A stretch of DNA of 64,000 nucleotides from Micropterix aruncella (GCA_944548615.1 OX155964.1:14097087-14161086), one strand, 5' to 3'; numbered from the stretch's first letter, positions 11,938-22,090 are shown. The notes: generated from the sequence alone by a model not told the origin. Translations and numbers: made by a program.

Positions 11938-12165
11938 TGGGAGGTAATGGGCCCTTGCTGAGTCGGCCACGAAGACCCATTCTGTTCAGGGTTGGTCACA
12001 CTCACGGGTCAACACATATCCGACGGCCTCCACGCATGAAGTGCGAGCCTGAGTAGGACTCTGGCCTTATGGTTAGTTTCCCCTGGGAATCAACCTTCTG
12101 GCGCTCCTAGACGGTCTGCGCACCGTGCGGCGTAACCCAATCGACTGTGCACTCTGACTAACAAC
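11938..12165 (-). repeat. GC-rich modular element, inverted tRNA-like module (copy 2)
   Basis: Read on the minus strand this matches 8940-9130: CTAGGAGCGCCAGAAGG, GATTCCCAGG, TGGAGGCCGTCGGAT, GACCCGTGAGTGTGACC. It directly precedes the inverted repeat at 12171-12762. Together they form a rearranged version of the element at 8797. Confidence 0.65.
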
Positions 12166-12170
12166 TTGCG

Positions 12171-12762
12171 GTGTCAACTACAACGGGCGAGCCCGTCACC
12201 ACAGGACGTTTTAACGATTTTTCGTTCTGTCGCCCTGCAGTGAACGTAGAAGACTTGGACAGAACAATCCAACGTCCAGCTACGTCACAACCCGCAAGAA
12301 GCCAACGCCTTTACCGCGAGATAGCCAGTATGTTACCTGGCGGGCCGACACTCGCGCCCTTGCTTCCAATTGTGACCAGATTTCTCCGGTCTCTCGATTG
12401 GTTCCGAGTTCGAGGTCGCTTGCGCGGTCCTCCGCGGTTGGACGCGGTTGTCCGCGATAGATTAGGTAAACACCGTTTCACCGCTTCGTAAGGGAGAGGA
12501 CCGCGCAAGCGACCTCGAACTCGTGACCAATCGAAAGACCGGAGTAATCTGGTCACAATTGGAAGTAAGGGCGTGAGTGTAGGCCTGCCGGGTAACACTC
12601 CTGGCTATCTCGCGGTTTAGGCGTTGGCCTCTTACGGGCTTGTGGCGTAACTAGACGGTGGACTATTTTGTCCTCAAGTCTTCTGCGCTCACTCCAGGGA
12701 GATAGAACGACTAATCGTTAAAACTTCCTGAGGTGACGGGCTCGCCCGCTGTAGTCGACAAC
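12171..12762. repeat. Near-palindromic 590-bp inverted repeat
   Basis: Left and right arms pair across a centre near 12466. The outer ends are TGTCAACTACAACGGGCGAG and its inverted partner ending at 12762; both arms carry the AGAAGACTTGGAC and GCAAGCGACCTCGA blocks. Translating 12171-12491 (+) and 12598-12311 (-) gives nearly the same peptide on both strands (PLLPIVTR-LLRS-DW-RVRGR). This is a consequence of the inverted repeat and not evidence of two genes. It would form a long hairpin as RNA or single-stranded DNA. Related sequence lies at 20615-21135. Confidence 0.8.
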
Positions 12763-12989
12763 CCTATTCAAGTTTTGCTCCTGTTGTCTATGATTTTGAC
12801 GACTCGACTTATTTTCGTAATAGACCCGTCTGTGTCGTTAACGACACGTCGAAGTAAACTCCCCGGCAGACGAGCGTGCTATTTTGTTTATGTCATGGGA
12901 AAGTCGACGACCCCAGTTCCGTTTCTTCTCCTGACGACACATACGGAAACCCCCGAGCGCCGGTATTTAATGGATACTATCCCCAGAGG

Positions 12990-13116
12990 CAATGCGACAA
13001 CTTTAAATAGACGTTTGCGTTTTATTGACTTTGAAAAGGCATTCGACAGACTGTCGAGGCGTTCAACTCAAGGCCCGTACCGCCGTCGATGTTTTCCATC
13101 TCTCTCGATCCCGTGA
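12990..13116 (+). pseudogene. Isolated reverse-transcriptase motif A-like fragment
   Basis: Within an open frame ending at 13116 the peptide RFIDFEKAFDRLSR resembles motif A of non-LTR reverse transcriptases (FIDFEKAFD type). Nothing before or after extends the RT domain convincingly, so this is at most a short LINE relic. Chance similarity cannot be excluded. Confidence 0.3.
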
Positions 13117-13204
13117 CGTAGAGGGTATATCCCTCGCACGCGCCCAGCGCTAATGCCAGAAAGTGCATGTTTTTATTACTTTTCTGACAGAGGATAAGTA
13201 TTGT

Positions 13205-13500
13205 GAATGAACTTCTCGGAGTGTGTGTGTGTGTGTGAGTGTATATATGTGTGTGTGTATATATTCTCCACGATAGCGCCCTAACACTTTATCCGATTGA
13301 GCTGAGATTTGGCATGCAGGCATCATTTAGTCATGTCAAGAGTTGAAAAGATTGTGGTTGAAACGGTCCCCCAAAAGGAGCGCTAGTCATACTTCAATCT
13401 CGAAATATTGGACTTGAAGAATTGAAATTCGGTACACAGATGCCTTATTGGGCCGAAATCACGTTGTGATGAAATATCTTGGATGGATGGAATATCTTGT
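13205..13500 (-). repeat. Dispersed repeat, internal part, with (GT)n
   Basis: A GT/AT microsatellite (13220-13262) is followed by the minus-strand version of a block also found at 23556-24170 and 63690-64000. That block contains AATCTCAGCTCAATCGGAT, GCGCTATCGTGGAG and AACTCTTGACATGAC. The terminal regions of that family are absent here. Confidence 0.6.
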
Positions 13501-14570
13501 ATACGAGCGACGCAAAAACTAATTAAATACCGTCCTATTTAAGAAAATACTACATAATTTTTAGTTGAAATATGTCATATACAAATGACACAAATAATTA
13601 TTAATCTCTCCTATATTTAAGAAAATAATACAACAATTTGGAAAAATACCATTTTAATGCCACGGAAAATACTACAAATAAAGAACGAAAATACTAGTAA
13701 AAGACTACAAAAATCTAGAAATGCATTCGAGATTTTAATCGCACATGTTTGCTATTGGGATGGGGGGGGGGGGGGGGGAGCGAAATATGAAATACATATA
13801 TCAGAATAATGTAAGATTTACAGGTCCAGTGTTTAGTGAAAATACTCACTTTAGTCTAAATTAATTTATTTAATTATTCCATTGCGAGAAATTCTCGGTC
13901 TGCTTTTCTTTAAGTATTATGCCATCGGGAGGGAGCTTGTAGAAAAGTCCATCCTCTAGAAAGTGAACGTTGTCCAAAATGCAATAATAAGATCATGCTA
14001 AGGAAGCCAAAGCGTTGCCCTTCCGACGATCTGTTTGTTGAGGCACAGTTGCAATTGCCCAATGCTTCATTTCAAAAATAACACTGGAGGCAAAGATTTT
14101 GTTATACCGAAAACAAAGAGAGAACAGGTCGTTACAGGAAAACTTAAAAGTACCGAAACGCCTAACGCCTTTTGGACATCGTCACTACAACTTTCTCGCT
14201 CCAAGAATAGCTAATATTTTAAGTAAAAACATATTGAAAATCAGCAAAAAACAGCAAAAATATCCCTTTACATTATGATTAATGAGCCATGGTAAAACAG
14301 AGACGAAAAAAACATTTATGACAGTTTAAAATACATATATTTATTGATTTACACATATATTTATTCTATTCAAGTACTTATTATATACGTATTATTACTA
14401 ACTATTATTTATTATTACTTAATGCTAATTATTATTGATCATTACTTATTTATAGTTGTGAAGTTATTATGGTTTAGTTAAAGTTTAATTTTTAACATAA
14501 TTTAATTCCGAAATTTTGTTTGAAAGGTGTTCTTCTTAGAACAGAATCTGCCTAGTTGGGAGCGGCCCAC
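13501..14570. other. AT-rich non-coding stretch with poly-G run
   Basis: There is no gene. A G homopolymer of about 16 bases lies near 13765-13780. From 14340 to 14480 the sequence is rich in TTATTATTA. Confidence 0.5.
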
Positions 14571-15650
14571 ACTATGTTTAAATACTAAACGTATATTTTT
14601 TGAGCTAATATAAAGATCCCACGCATTGTAGTGATAACGGCGACTTTGATAGTCATTAAAAAAAGAAAAAGAATAAGTTAAAAGTATTAAATAAAAAACA
14701 AGCTTTACTTTCCATCAGGGAGTTCCAGTGGCAACCTCCCGGCTCTATCTTAAAACCCTAGTCATCGTGTGTAATGGAAAGTACTCATGACAACAAAACA
14801 AACTAGCCCAAACTCGACTATCTTAACACTTTCTATTAGAGAGTTGCAGTGGCAATCTTCCGGATCGGTTCAGACCCTCGTCATTATGTGTAATGGAAAG
14901 TACTCAAGACAACATAACAAAGGGCTTTAACTCGACTATCTTAGCACTTTCCATCAGGGAGTTCCAGTGGCAACCTTCCGGCTCCATCTTCAGACCCTCG
15001 TCGTCATGTGTAATAGAACGTACTCATGATAACAAAATATACTAGCCTAAATTCGACTGTCCTACCATTTGCCACCAGGGAGTTCCAATCCCTACATCTC
15101 GACTCCATCATTCAATCAGCTCGATGGTAGATCAGCTCGATAATATTGCATTGTTACTTAACAAAGTATGCAAAATTTCAGCTCAATCGAATACCACAAT
15201 CAATAAAAATGGTTTGCAAATTTTGAAACGTAAAACTTACATACGAACATTGCAAATTAAAATAAAGCTTGTAAAAAGAAGGAGAGGATCGCATCATCTC
15301 CTTAGATCTCGTCCATCCTTCTCTCAGTACTACTCAGTAGTGCTCTCTCTTAGAGAGCACTACTGACGAAGTGGAGAGGGTTCACTGGATAGTGCTTGGA
15401 CAGGTCTATGTCCGTGAAAACGTTGTCTTTGTGTGGCACACCTGAATAATGGCACCATAAATCCAGATTTGGCGTCCGGTGGCTTTGGGGTGGAAGAGGG
15501 ATTTTAGACGGGAATTTCCTCGCTGCACTTCTCCTGTGTTATGGAGCGGGATGCAAACTCGGTCTTGAAAAGTCTTGGCAGGAACTATAAATTTTGTGTC
15601 ACTAATTTATATTTTGTTTACAATAAAATTTGGTATATGTAAATTCAGAC
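14571..15650 (-). pseudogene. Decayed coding-like segment B, split by a minisatellite
   Basis: The ends match segment A (9243-9610): 14571-14690 matches its downstream part (TIKVAVITTMRGIF on the minus strand), and 15350-15650 matches its upstream part. The latter adds about 44 open codons absent from A (TFQDRVCIPLHNTGEVQRG, SLFHPKATGRQIWIYG), then QVCHTKDNVFTDIDLSKH across a frameshift. Sequence between 14700 and 15345 is unrelated minisatellite material, so this copy was interrupted after the A/B duplication. Protein identity is unknown. Confidence 0.4.
14707..15185. repeat. 120-bp minisatellite, four units
   Basis: Units begin near 14707, 14828, 14946 and 15065 with ACTTTCCATCAGGGAGTTCC-like sequence and continue with CTTCCGGCTCCATCTTCAGA and TGTGTAATGGAAAGTAC. 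The last unit runs into ATCAGCTCGATGGTAGATC. A related two-unit array is at 23200-23440. Helitron-like elements in Lepidoptera often carry such arrays, but I could not confirm Helitron ends here. Confidence 0.75.
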
Positions 15651-15890
15651 AAGAATTCATCCGAAGTGCTTAGAAATCATTAGGTTACTAATGTATTTTC
15701 CTTAATTTTATTGTCATCAATGAATTGATTGTTTTCAAATAAAAAACGATAAGAAGAACAATAATTAAAAAAAATACGACTACAAAAAATGAACGGTTGT
15801 ATTTAGAATTATGAGAAAAAAATGCGCTGAAAAGCACGTTTTGTAAGAGAATAAAGTACGCGCAACGCCCTGCGGCAGGTATCTTGAAAC

Positions 15891-16761
15891 CAGGGTTGGC
15901 AAAAACCCGGGTTTTATCAAAAAATATCTGCCCACTGGGTTATTTCGGTTTTTTTCGGGGATTTTTTGGCTTTTTTGGGGAATTTCGGGCTTTTTCGGAG
16001 TAATGAGAATTTTAAATTAATATATTTTAATTTTACATATAAATTAATTTTACTACCATTTTACTGCATTTTTTTCTCCCAATCCAAATCTATTTACTAT
16101 TGAATAAAGTTGTAACACTACCATGAAGGGAATTCCCCAGAAAATCGTTATTGTCAGTTGTCGGGGGATCTCCTTTATTTTCACAACAGGATAACAATTA
16201 ACACTAACAACCGCTAGTGGCGCTGTTTCGGCGCGAAAGTATTGAGTAGTAGTGCTGGCAGCGTTTCGGCGCGGAAGTATTGAGTAGTAGTGCAAACGAT
16301 TTTAGAAATAAATAGTGTATATTGAAGTGTGTATAAGGGTCTTTGTCGCATGAAGAGTAATGTAATAGTTTTGTAATAAATCAAGTTGAGTGTTCTACCG
16401 TGTTTTTGCATCTTCTGCTGCCTAACCGCGTAACAATATTATCCATAAGTCGTCTTATAAATCATGCCAAAAGTAGTCGCATTACACTTGTCCGGCCAGT
16501 TCTGCATCAATTGAAAGACTTCTCAACATTTGGAATGGTCTGGAGTAAATTACGGAACAGACTGGGTGTGTCACAAATACATATTTTTTTTTCTTTTTGA
16601 TAAAATATAATATAAATGCTATATCCGTTCATTGATTTAATTATTATAAACAAGTATTTTTTCAAAAACCCACATTCGTCAAAAACCCTCGGTTTTTTTC
16701 AGGTAATTTTTAGTTTAACCCAGTGGGTTTTTTCGGGTTTGGGAAAATCAAGCCAACCCTG
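15891..16761. mobile_element. hAT-type non-autonomous element with 8-bp target duplication
   Basis: The element starts CAGGGTTGGC at 15891 and ends GCCAACCCTG at 16761. Subterminal CCCACTGGGTTA is inverted between the two ends. CTTGAAAC occurs directly before the left end (15883-15890) and directly after the right end (16762-16769), a perfect 8-bp target duplication as expected for hAT transposition. CAGGG ends are typical of hAT TIRs. No transposase frame is seen. It contains a possible solo LTR at 16111-16435. Confidence 0.9.
16111..16435 (+). mobile_element. Possible solo LTR inside the hAT element
   Basis: The block starts TGTAACAC and ends GCGTAACA (TG...CA with a short inverted end). 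It has a duplicated unit TTTCGGCGCGAAAGTATTGA (about 16224 and 16261) such as U3 regions often carry, and a GTAATAAA signal near 16372. The 5-bp flanks (AAAGT, ATATT) do not match, so no target duplication supports it. It could instead be ordinary sequence of the hAT element. Confidence 0.3.
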
Positions 16762-16814
16762 CTTGAAACGATCGCGCGCCGCTGCACTGCCACCGCACTT
16801 TATTCGGTTGCCCT

Positions 16815-17172
16815 CGGTACGCAAGTAATAAAATGGTTTTTTTAATGAAATATTTGTTGTTTGTGTATTTATTCGTATAGATACATATATACTATACTTC
16901 CGAAATGTACTCCATCAAACTTTTGATTTGATACTAAACACGATACATTTATCCTAATTTATTGACATTTGCACATTTAGATAATCATTTATTGGACATT
17001 TGAGCACTTTATTTACCATATGACACTCGGGATGACATAAAGATTTTAACATTATCACACACTTATAAATCGGTTCAAGCGTTTAGAAGTTATGGAGGAA
17101 TAAAGAAACGGAAAACATAAATACATGAATCCTAAACACGTAAAACTACTTTTTTTGGGCAGTCGTGTAAAA
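16815..17172 (+). mobile_element. MITE family GGCAGTCGTGT, copy A
   Basis: The copy shares GTATTTATTCGTATAGATAC, CACTCGGGATGACATAA, TTCAAGCGTTTAGAAGTTAT, ATAAAGAAACGGAAAAC and the end GGGCAGTCGTGTAA with copies at 18110, 19255, 22770 and, inverted, 51345. It is non-coding. Confidence 0.75.
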
Positions 17173-17711
17173 AGACAAAATGTACTCGGGGTTGACAATC
17201 GCTACGAAAAGTCGTAAACTATTTTCTGCCTGTGGCGAGTGATTTATCCGGCGCTGCCAACCTGACTTTTATTTAACTTTTTCAGCAGTAACCGAATACA
17301 TTATAAAGCGACGCTCTTTGATCTCGGTAAGAGAGTTGAGACCAAAATAAATCTCGCTTTTCACGCCAGTTGGCAACTGTCCGTCTCAGTCAGTGGTCCT
17401 GAAACTGCTGGACCTGCAGTCCTTATCAAAAATATTCCATTTTAACGTGAACACGTTTGGAAAAAGGCGTCCATATAGGTAGTCCAAGAGCCAGCGACAA
17501 AAAAGTGCAAGAGTTTTGTAAACGCCGATACTTTCAGATCACACATTATTTTGGCCATAAAATGCCGGGGTAGAGTCAGCAGGCCAGATTCCGTAACACC
17601 TGGCGCAGGCGTACTAGCAAAGGTGTAATTTTAATTAGTACCCCCAAAGTGTTTTGGGAAAGCTAAAAATTCATCAGTAGACAGTAGATGCAATACAGAA
17701 CTCGAAGCAAA

Positions 17712-17809
17712 TGTTATAAATAAGATAGAAACGAATTTACTGCGTGAACTTTGTTGCACAGGTTGTTACAAATTTCAAGCGGTAAATTCGTTTCTATCCT
17801 ATTTATAAT
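17712..17809. mobile_element. Short foldback element
   Basis: The left arm TTATAAATAAGATAGAAACG and the right arm, inverted, ATTATAAATAGGATAGAAACG extend with GAATTTAC-GC-TGAA over about 42 bases around a few-base centre. The right flank AACAACCGCAATAGTCTT matches the flank of the larger relative at 58666-58961. Confidence 0.8.
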
Positions 17810-17834
17810 GTCAAACAACCGCAATAGTCTTGAA

Positions 17835-17885
17835 ATGAAATGAAAATGAAATGAAAAATACCTTTATTGTACTAACAAAAATAAT
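17835..17885 (-). repeat. LINE 3' tail, (TTTCA)n
   Basis: GAAATGAAATG-type repeats followed by TACCTTTATTGTAC match, inverted, the tail of the LINE at 27690-28513. This marks the 3' end of a minus-strand copy whose body cannot be traced far. Confidence 0.55.
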
Positions 17886-18109
17886 TACATTTGTAAAGAA
17901 AACTTAAATTCTATTTTGACTTAGTACAAACGGCGGACTTATCGTTTCGCGATTTCTTACAGCCAACCGTGTAATATTAAATAAAAGTAACAATACAGCT
18001 CACATACATAAACATATACACATAAATATAAGTCTTCGATTTTATATCGAAACAAATGGTTACAATGCTTAACAATATAATGCGTGGCGTCAGCATTAAT
18101 CTATACAGT

Positions 18110-18375
18110 CACGAAAACACTCGGGATGACATAATAATAATATTAATATTAATAATAATAATAAACTCTTTATTCTTAAGAAAAGGCGAGCTTATTGCCT
18201 GCAACCAATATTTTAGAGCTAACCTATACATAACGATTTTAACAATACCAAACACTTCTAAATCGGTTCAAGCGTTTAGAAGTTATAGTGGAATAAAGAA
18301 ACGGAAAACATACATAGATGAACCCTGAACACAACATACTGAACACAACATACTCCTTTTGTGTTGGGCAGTCGT
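18110..18375 (+). mobile_element. MITE family GGCAGTCGTGT, copy B (partial, interrupted)
   Basis: It holds the right half of the family, beginning ACACTCGGGATGACATAA and ending GGGCAGTCGT. About 90 bases at 18140-18228 (AATAATAATAAACTCTTTATTC and onward) are not in other copies and look like a small LINE-tail insertion. Confidence 0.65.
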
Positions 18376-18504
18376 CTTAAAAACAGTTAAAAAAAGTTAT
18401 CGAGTGAAAAGTTGCGCCGCGCGTTCTAAAATTGCTTGTTTCAGGTAATGCAGCGCAAGTAGCACTGAAATCCGTCATAAAGCTTACAAATTAAACCCTA
18501 TTGG

Positions 18505-18730
18505 TGAGATTTTGCTGTCTGTCTGTCTGGATGTAGGCTACAGTCGTTGATCTCGGCCAGCTTTAAAGCTATCGATATGAGATTTGGTCCACGAGAGACG
18601 TTTTCACGAAAAAGATTTCGCTGTCTGTCTGTCTGGATGTAAGCTACCGTCGTTATTTCGGTTTTAAAGCTATCGACATGAGATGTGGTCCACGAGAGAT
18701 GTTTTCACAAGAGATGTTTTCATTAATTTT
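18505..18730. repeat. 106-bp tandem duplication
   Basis: GCTGTCTGTCTGTCTGGATG recurs at 18514 and 18620, followed in both units by TTTAAAGCTATCGA-ATGAGAT and GGTCCACGAGAGA-GTTTTC. It is non-coding. Confidence 0.75.
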
Positions 18731-19254
18731 GGTACCTAGTGTAGCAATGCTACGCACTCCATTTTTTATGATGATTATAGTCATAAGTTGTTTTTTTTAA
18801 ATTCATCAAACATTAATTTGAGGAGGCCATATACCAGGCAGGAGCATGTGATCCAAAAAGAAGAAAAAACACATAAAATGTTCAAAAACTTTAAATAAAT
18901 AACTACTAACTAAAAAAAACAGGACTGTGCATGGCTGAATAATCGTGATTTCAGCAACACGACAAATGTACGCAGCCGACGAAAAACTGATGGATGATGC
19001 GCGATGAGACGGACCTTGAAGAAAGTGACAGGTAAATGAAGGTCATGTCGATAGTAAATGGTCGTTGTTAGGAAAGATGACATGCGAAAAAAAATATTCG
19101 CCACAGATTTCAATCTGAAACAAACGATCCCGATACGCGACGCGAATATTCGGTCAAAGAATCATTAGCTCATCATACATTTTATAATACTCGCTGTATT
19201 CCGTTTATTTTTGGTGCATCATTCAGAGTGTAACAAGTAAATATATTATAAAAA

Positions 19255-19945
19255 GGATAAAAACACCGTTACAAAAAGTGAACTACTGTATTTATAGTTA
19301 TTTTTGTTTGTTTGTTTGTTTGTTTCTACCTTTATTGCGAAATTTCACAATGGGCGGGTTTATTGTCATATGACAATTTCTTACAACCAACCGTACTACG
19401 ACGTGTTTATATGTATGTATGCATGTAACATGTGTGTAAGTGTGTATCTTGTTATTGCATTCGAACTACAGAATTAAAAATGAAATTCCGTTAATTAGAT
19501 CTCAACGGAAAATGGTGGACCCAGCCGGGAATCGAACCCGGGACCTTACAACGTAAGATCAGGCGACCTAACCACTATGCCACTGGGCCGTGTTCGGCAG
19601 TCGTTACGGGTTTTTATTAAATATTTGTATTTTATGTATTTATCCATACAGATAAGCGTATATTTCCGGAATGTACTCAATCAGACCTTTCAGTTGACAC
19701 TAAACACGATATACTTAAGTTATTTTGTTGACATTCGGACATTTGTACATTTAGACAACTACTTAAGTGATATTTGGACAGTTAACGTATCCCACGAGAA
19801 TCGGAATGAAATAAAAATTCTAACAATGCCACACACTTCTAAATCGGTTCAAGCGTTTAGAAGTTACGGTGGAATAAAGAAACGGAAAACGTACATAGAT
19901 AAACCCTGAACACATTACACTCCTTTTTTGTTGGGCAGTAATGTA
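19255..19945 (+). mobile_element. MITE family GGCAGTCGTGT, copy C, split by a SINE
   Basis: The left piece (AAAAGTGAACTACTGTATTTA, 19270-19300) and right piece (19600-19945) join into one family member. The SINE at 19303-19592 lies between them. The right piece ends TTGGGCAGTAATGTAAAA. Confidence 0.75.
19303..19592 (-). mobile_element. tRNA-derived SINE, full length
   Basis: On the minus strand the head (about 19592-19515) has an A box TGGCATAGTGG and a B box GGGTTCGATTCC. The 3' body runs to a (TTTG/CAAA)n tail at 19303-19326. Acceptor-like ends GGCCCAG and CTGGGTC pair, yet the anticodon arm does not fold normally, so this is not a working tRNA gene. Sister copies: 49655, 54541, 60040. Confidence 0.85.
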
Positions 19946-20219
19946 AAAATAGGCTTAATCGGAACAACTGGTAGGTTAGGCAACATTAGGAATAGAAATT
20001 AAAATACATTTTAATGATCGTTGTATCGTGACAATGATCGTTGTAGGTATCTAGTACCTACCATTGATTTTACACTATAAAATCAATGGTAGTACTTACA
20101 TAAATATGTTATGTCATAATTAATGTTTATTTTATAATTATATTATGACATAAATATGCAATTACCTAGAAAAATATATTTATTATGTTATGATATAAAT
20201 ATGTTATTATCACATAATA

Positions 20220-20410
20220 CATTCAAGGTTTTTTATTTTTATTTATTAATTTACAATAACTTCATATAATATGTCATATAAACACCATTTACATAATATG
20301 GTTGAGTTGGGAGAGATTGAGCACATCCTATGGTGAAAATGTTTATCCGCGTTCCTAACTAGGTCAGAGACCCGTATCTAGGGATGCTGTAGGATGATTA
20401 TTTGGTTACA
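20220..20410 (-). repeat. LINE 3' UTR fragment (CCTAACTAGG type)
   Basis: TTTTATTTTTATTTATTAATTT followed by GCGTTCCTAACTAGGTCAGA matches the 3' UTRs at 29915-30030 and 50157-50300, minus orientation. No coding part is present. Confidence 0.5.
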
Positions 20411-20614
20411 CTAGTTCAGAGTAAGAAATAGATCGCTATGCAATATTGACAGGGGGGGGGGGAGAAGCCAACCATCTACCGCCCCAATTAGTTTTAACAA
20501 CTGAGGCTAATTTTAAAACAGACAGACAGCTTTTTCCCCTGGCCAATCGACCCTGGAGCCCTTTATTTAATTATACTTGTATGTACTAATAACAACATAA
20601 TCCAGTAGCCTCTA

Positions 20615-21135
20615 AGCAGAAGTGCGAGCCCGGGTAGTACTTTATGACTGCGGGCTAGTTCCCCTGGGAATCGTCCTTCCGACGCTACTGGGCGGTTTGC
20701 ACAGCATGCGGCGTTAGCCAATTGACTGTGCATTCCGACTGATAACCGGGGGAGTCTGAAAACAGCCTTGTTTCCTATAGAGCGGGGTGGCTGTTAATCT
20801 TTCGGCAACCGCTCTTGAAACGACCAATCGGCTACCCGATACCGGGTGAACAACCGCGAGCTGTGGTCCGCGATATATTTGGTAGACACTGAATCACCGC
20901 TACGTAGGGAGAGGACCGCGTAAGCGACCTCGAATCCGTAACCAGTCGGGAGGCCGGAGAAATCTGGCCATCACTGGAAGTAGGGCCGCGAGGTCGGCCA
21001 GCTTTTTGCACACCTGGCTTCTCGCGGTAAGGTGTTTCGCGTAACTAGACAGTGCACTGTTTCATCCCTAAGTCTTCTACGACACCTCACGGGAGACAGG
21101 ACGATTAAATATCGTTGGCACCTCCAAGTGGATGA
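20615..21135. repeat. GC-rich modular element (copy 3)
   Basis: The left part is the inverted tRNA-like module (CGATTCCCAGGGGAACTAGC on the minus strand). The centre matches 12430-12620 (GGGAGAGGACCGCG, AAGCGACCTCGAA, GGCCGGAGAAATCTGG). The right end has AAGTCTTCTACG and a diverged AACGAT block. The order resembles 11938-12762, so that arrangement is a family and not a single accident. A poly-G run lies upstream at 20451-20462. Confidence 0.65.
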
Positions 21136-21663
21136 CAGTCGTATTCACAGTTGATACTTAATTACTCCTTGAGGGAACCCTCCCTCGTGACCACCCTCAA
21201 AATTGCTATTTATAGTCGTTAATAAAGTCATAGTTGGGGTATACTGTGCTAAGCACAGCTAAAGTGCTCCCTTCAGTAAGTATACACTAAAAGGACCTTT
21301 AAGCAATTGGATTCATTTCTACTTCGAATCTGCTTTATTCCTATTACACGGTCTAGAGAATTTTCATTGTCTCTGAACAAAATTGTGCTCTATGGATGGA
21401 AAATCCCCGCGCGTCAGCTGTCAGTGGCTGACGCTTGCTCACCGGTCGCCATTTTAGGGGATTATTAAAAGCTTGCTTTATCAGTCGGGATTGTTGTAAT
21501 CCCTCACTTAACGGCGCGGTATATTCACGCCGAAATAATCATGTGTATTGTGTTTAATCTTCAAAATTTAAGCTTATAAAATCGGCCAAAGCATTATAAG
21601 CCATATTGCCGAGATCGCGAATTTAATTAGCAAAAACCACGGAGGAGTTAGCGGAATGCACAA

Positions 21664-22090
21664 GGGCTGGGCCACACGATGCGGTGCGGCCACGGCGCGG
21701 CGCCTGAGCGATGCCGCTGCGGCATCCGACATACAAATATCACACGGTGCGTTCCGGCGTCGCATCGCACCCAAACCGGTAATATGCGCCGGAGCGGCAC
21801 CGCTCAGTTGTTAAGTGCAATCGAAGGAGGGTACATGCTTGCCTGTTTCATTTGTTTTCACGTATTTTTGTTAATTTTTAATCGAAGTGTTTAAAATGAG
21901 TACCAACGAAGAAGATATTGACATTTACTACCTCATTTCACTAGTTTTACGTACAATTAACTACAACACTATTCGCCCACTGCTTCGTCGTTGTAACGTT
22001 GCGGCGCCGCACCGTGCACTGTACGTGTGTACGCCCTACGGCGAAATCTTTGCGGTGCGGCGCCGCACCGCATCATGTGGACCGGCTCTT
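21664..22090. mobile_element. TIR element, Harbinger-like, with short coding remnant
   Basis: GGGCTGGGCCACACGATGCG at the left and, inverted, GAGCCGGTCCACATGATGCG at the right are matching ends, with GCGGCGCC repeats inside. From 21895 a frame with a good start context (TAAAATGAG) begins MSTNEEDIDIYYLISLVLR and then runs into the right TIR. It may be the N-terminus of a lost transposon protein. There is no catalytic domain, and no clean target duplication was identified. Confidence 0.6.

Noticed and set aside
12171..12598. Two overlapping protein genes on opposite strands
   Set aside because: The near-identical peptides arise from the inverted repeat; neither frame extends or carries a start context or domain.
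14707..15185. CRISPR array
   Set aside because: The repeats are contiguous 120-bp units without unique spacers, in a eukaryotic context; this is a minisatellite.
19515..19592. tRNA gene on the minus strand (also near 54740 and 60250)
   Set aside because: A and B boxes and an acceptor-like stem are present, but the anticodon arm does not fold to 5-7-5 and the sequence recurs with a common 3' body and tail, so these are SINE heads.
13765..20462. Poly-G runs near 13765-13780 and 20451-20462 as G-quadruplex regulatory sites
   Set aside because: They are simple homopolymers next to repeats with no nearby gene; may include sequencing-length error.
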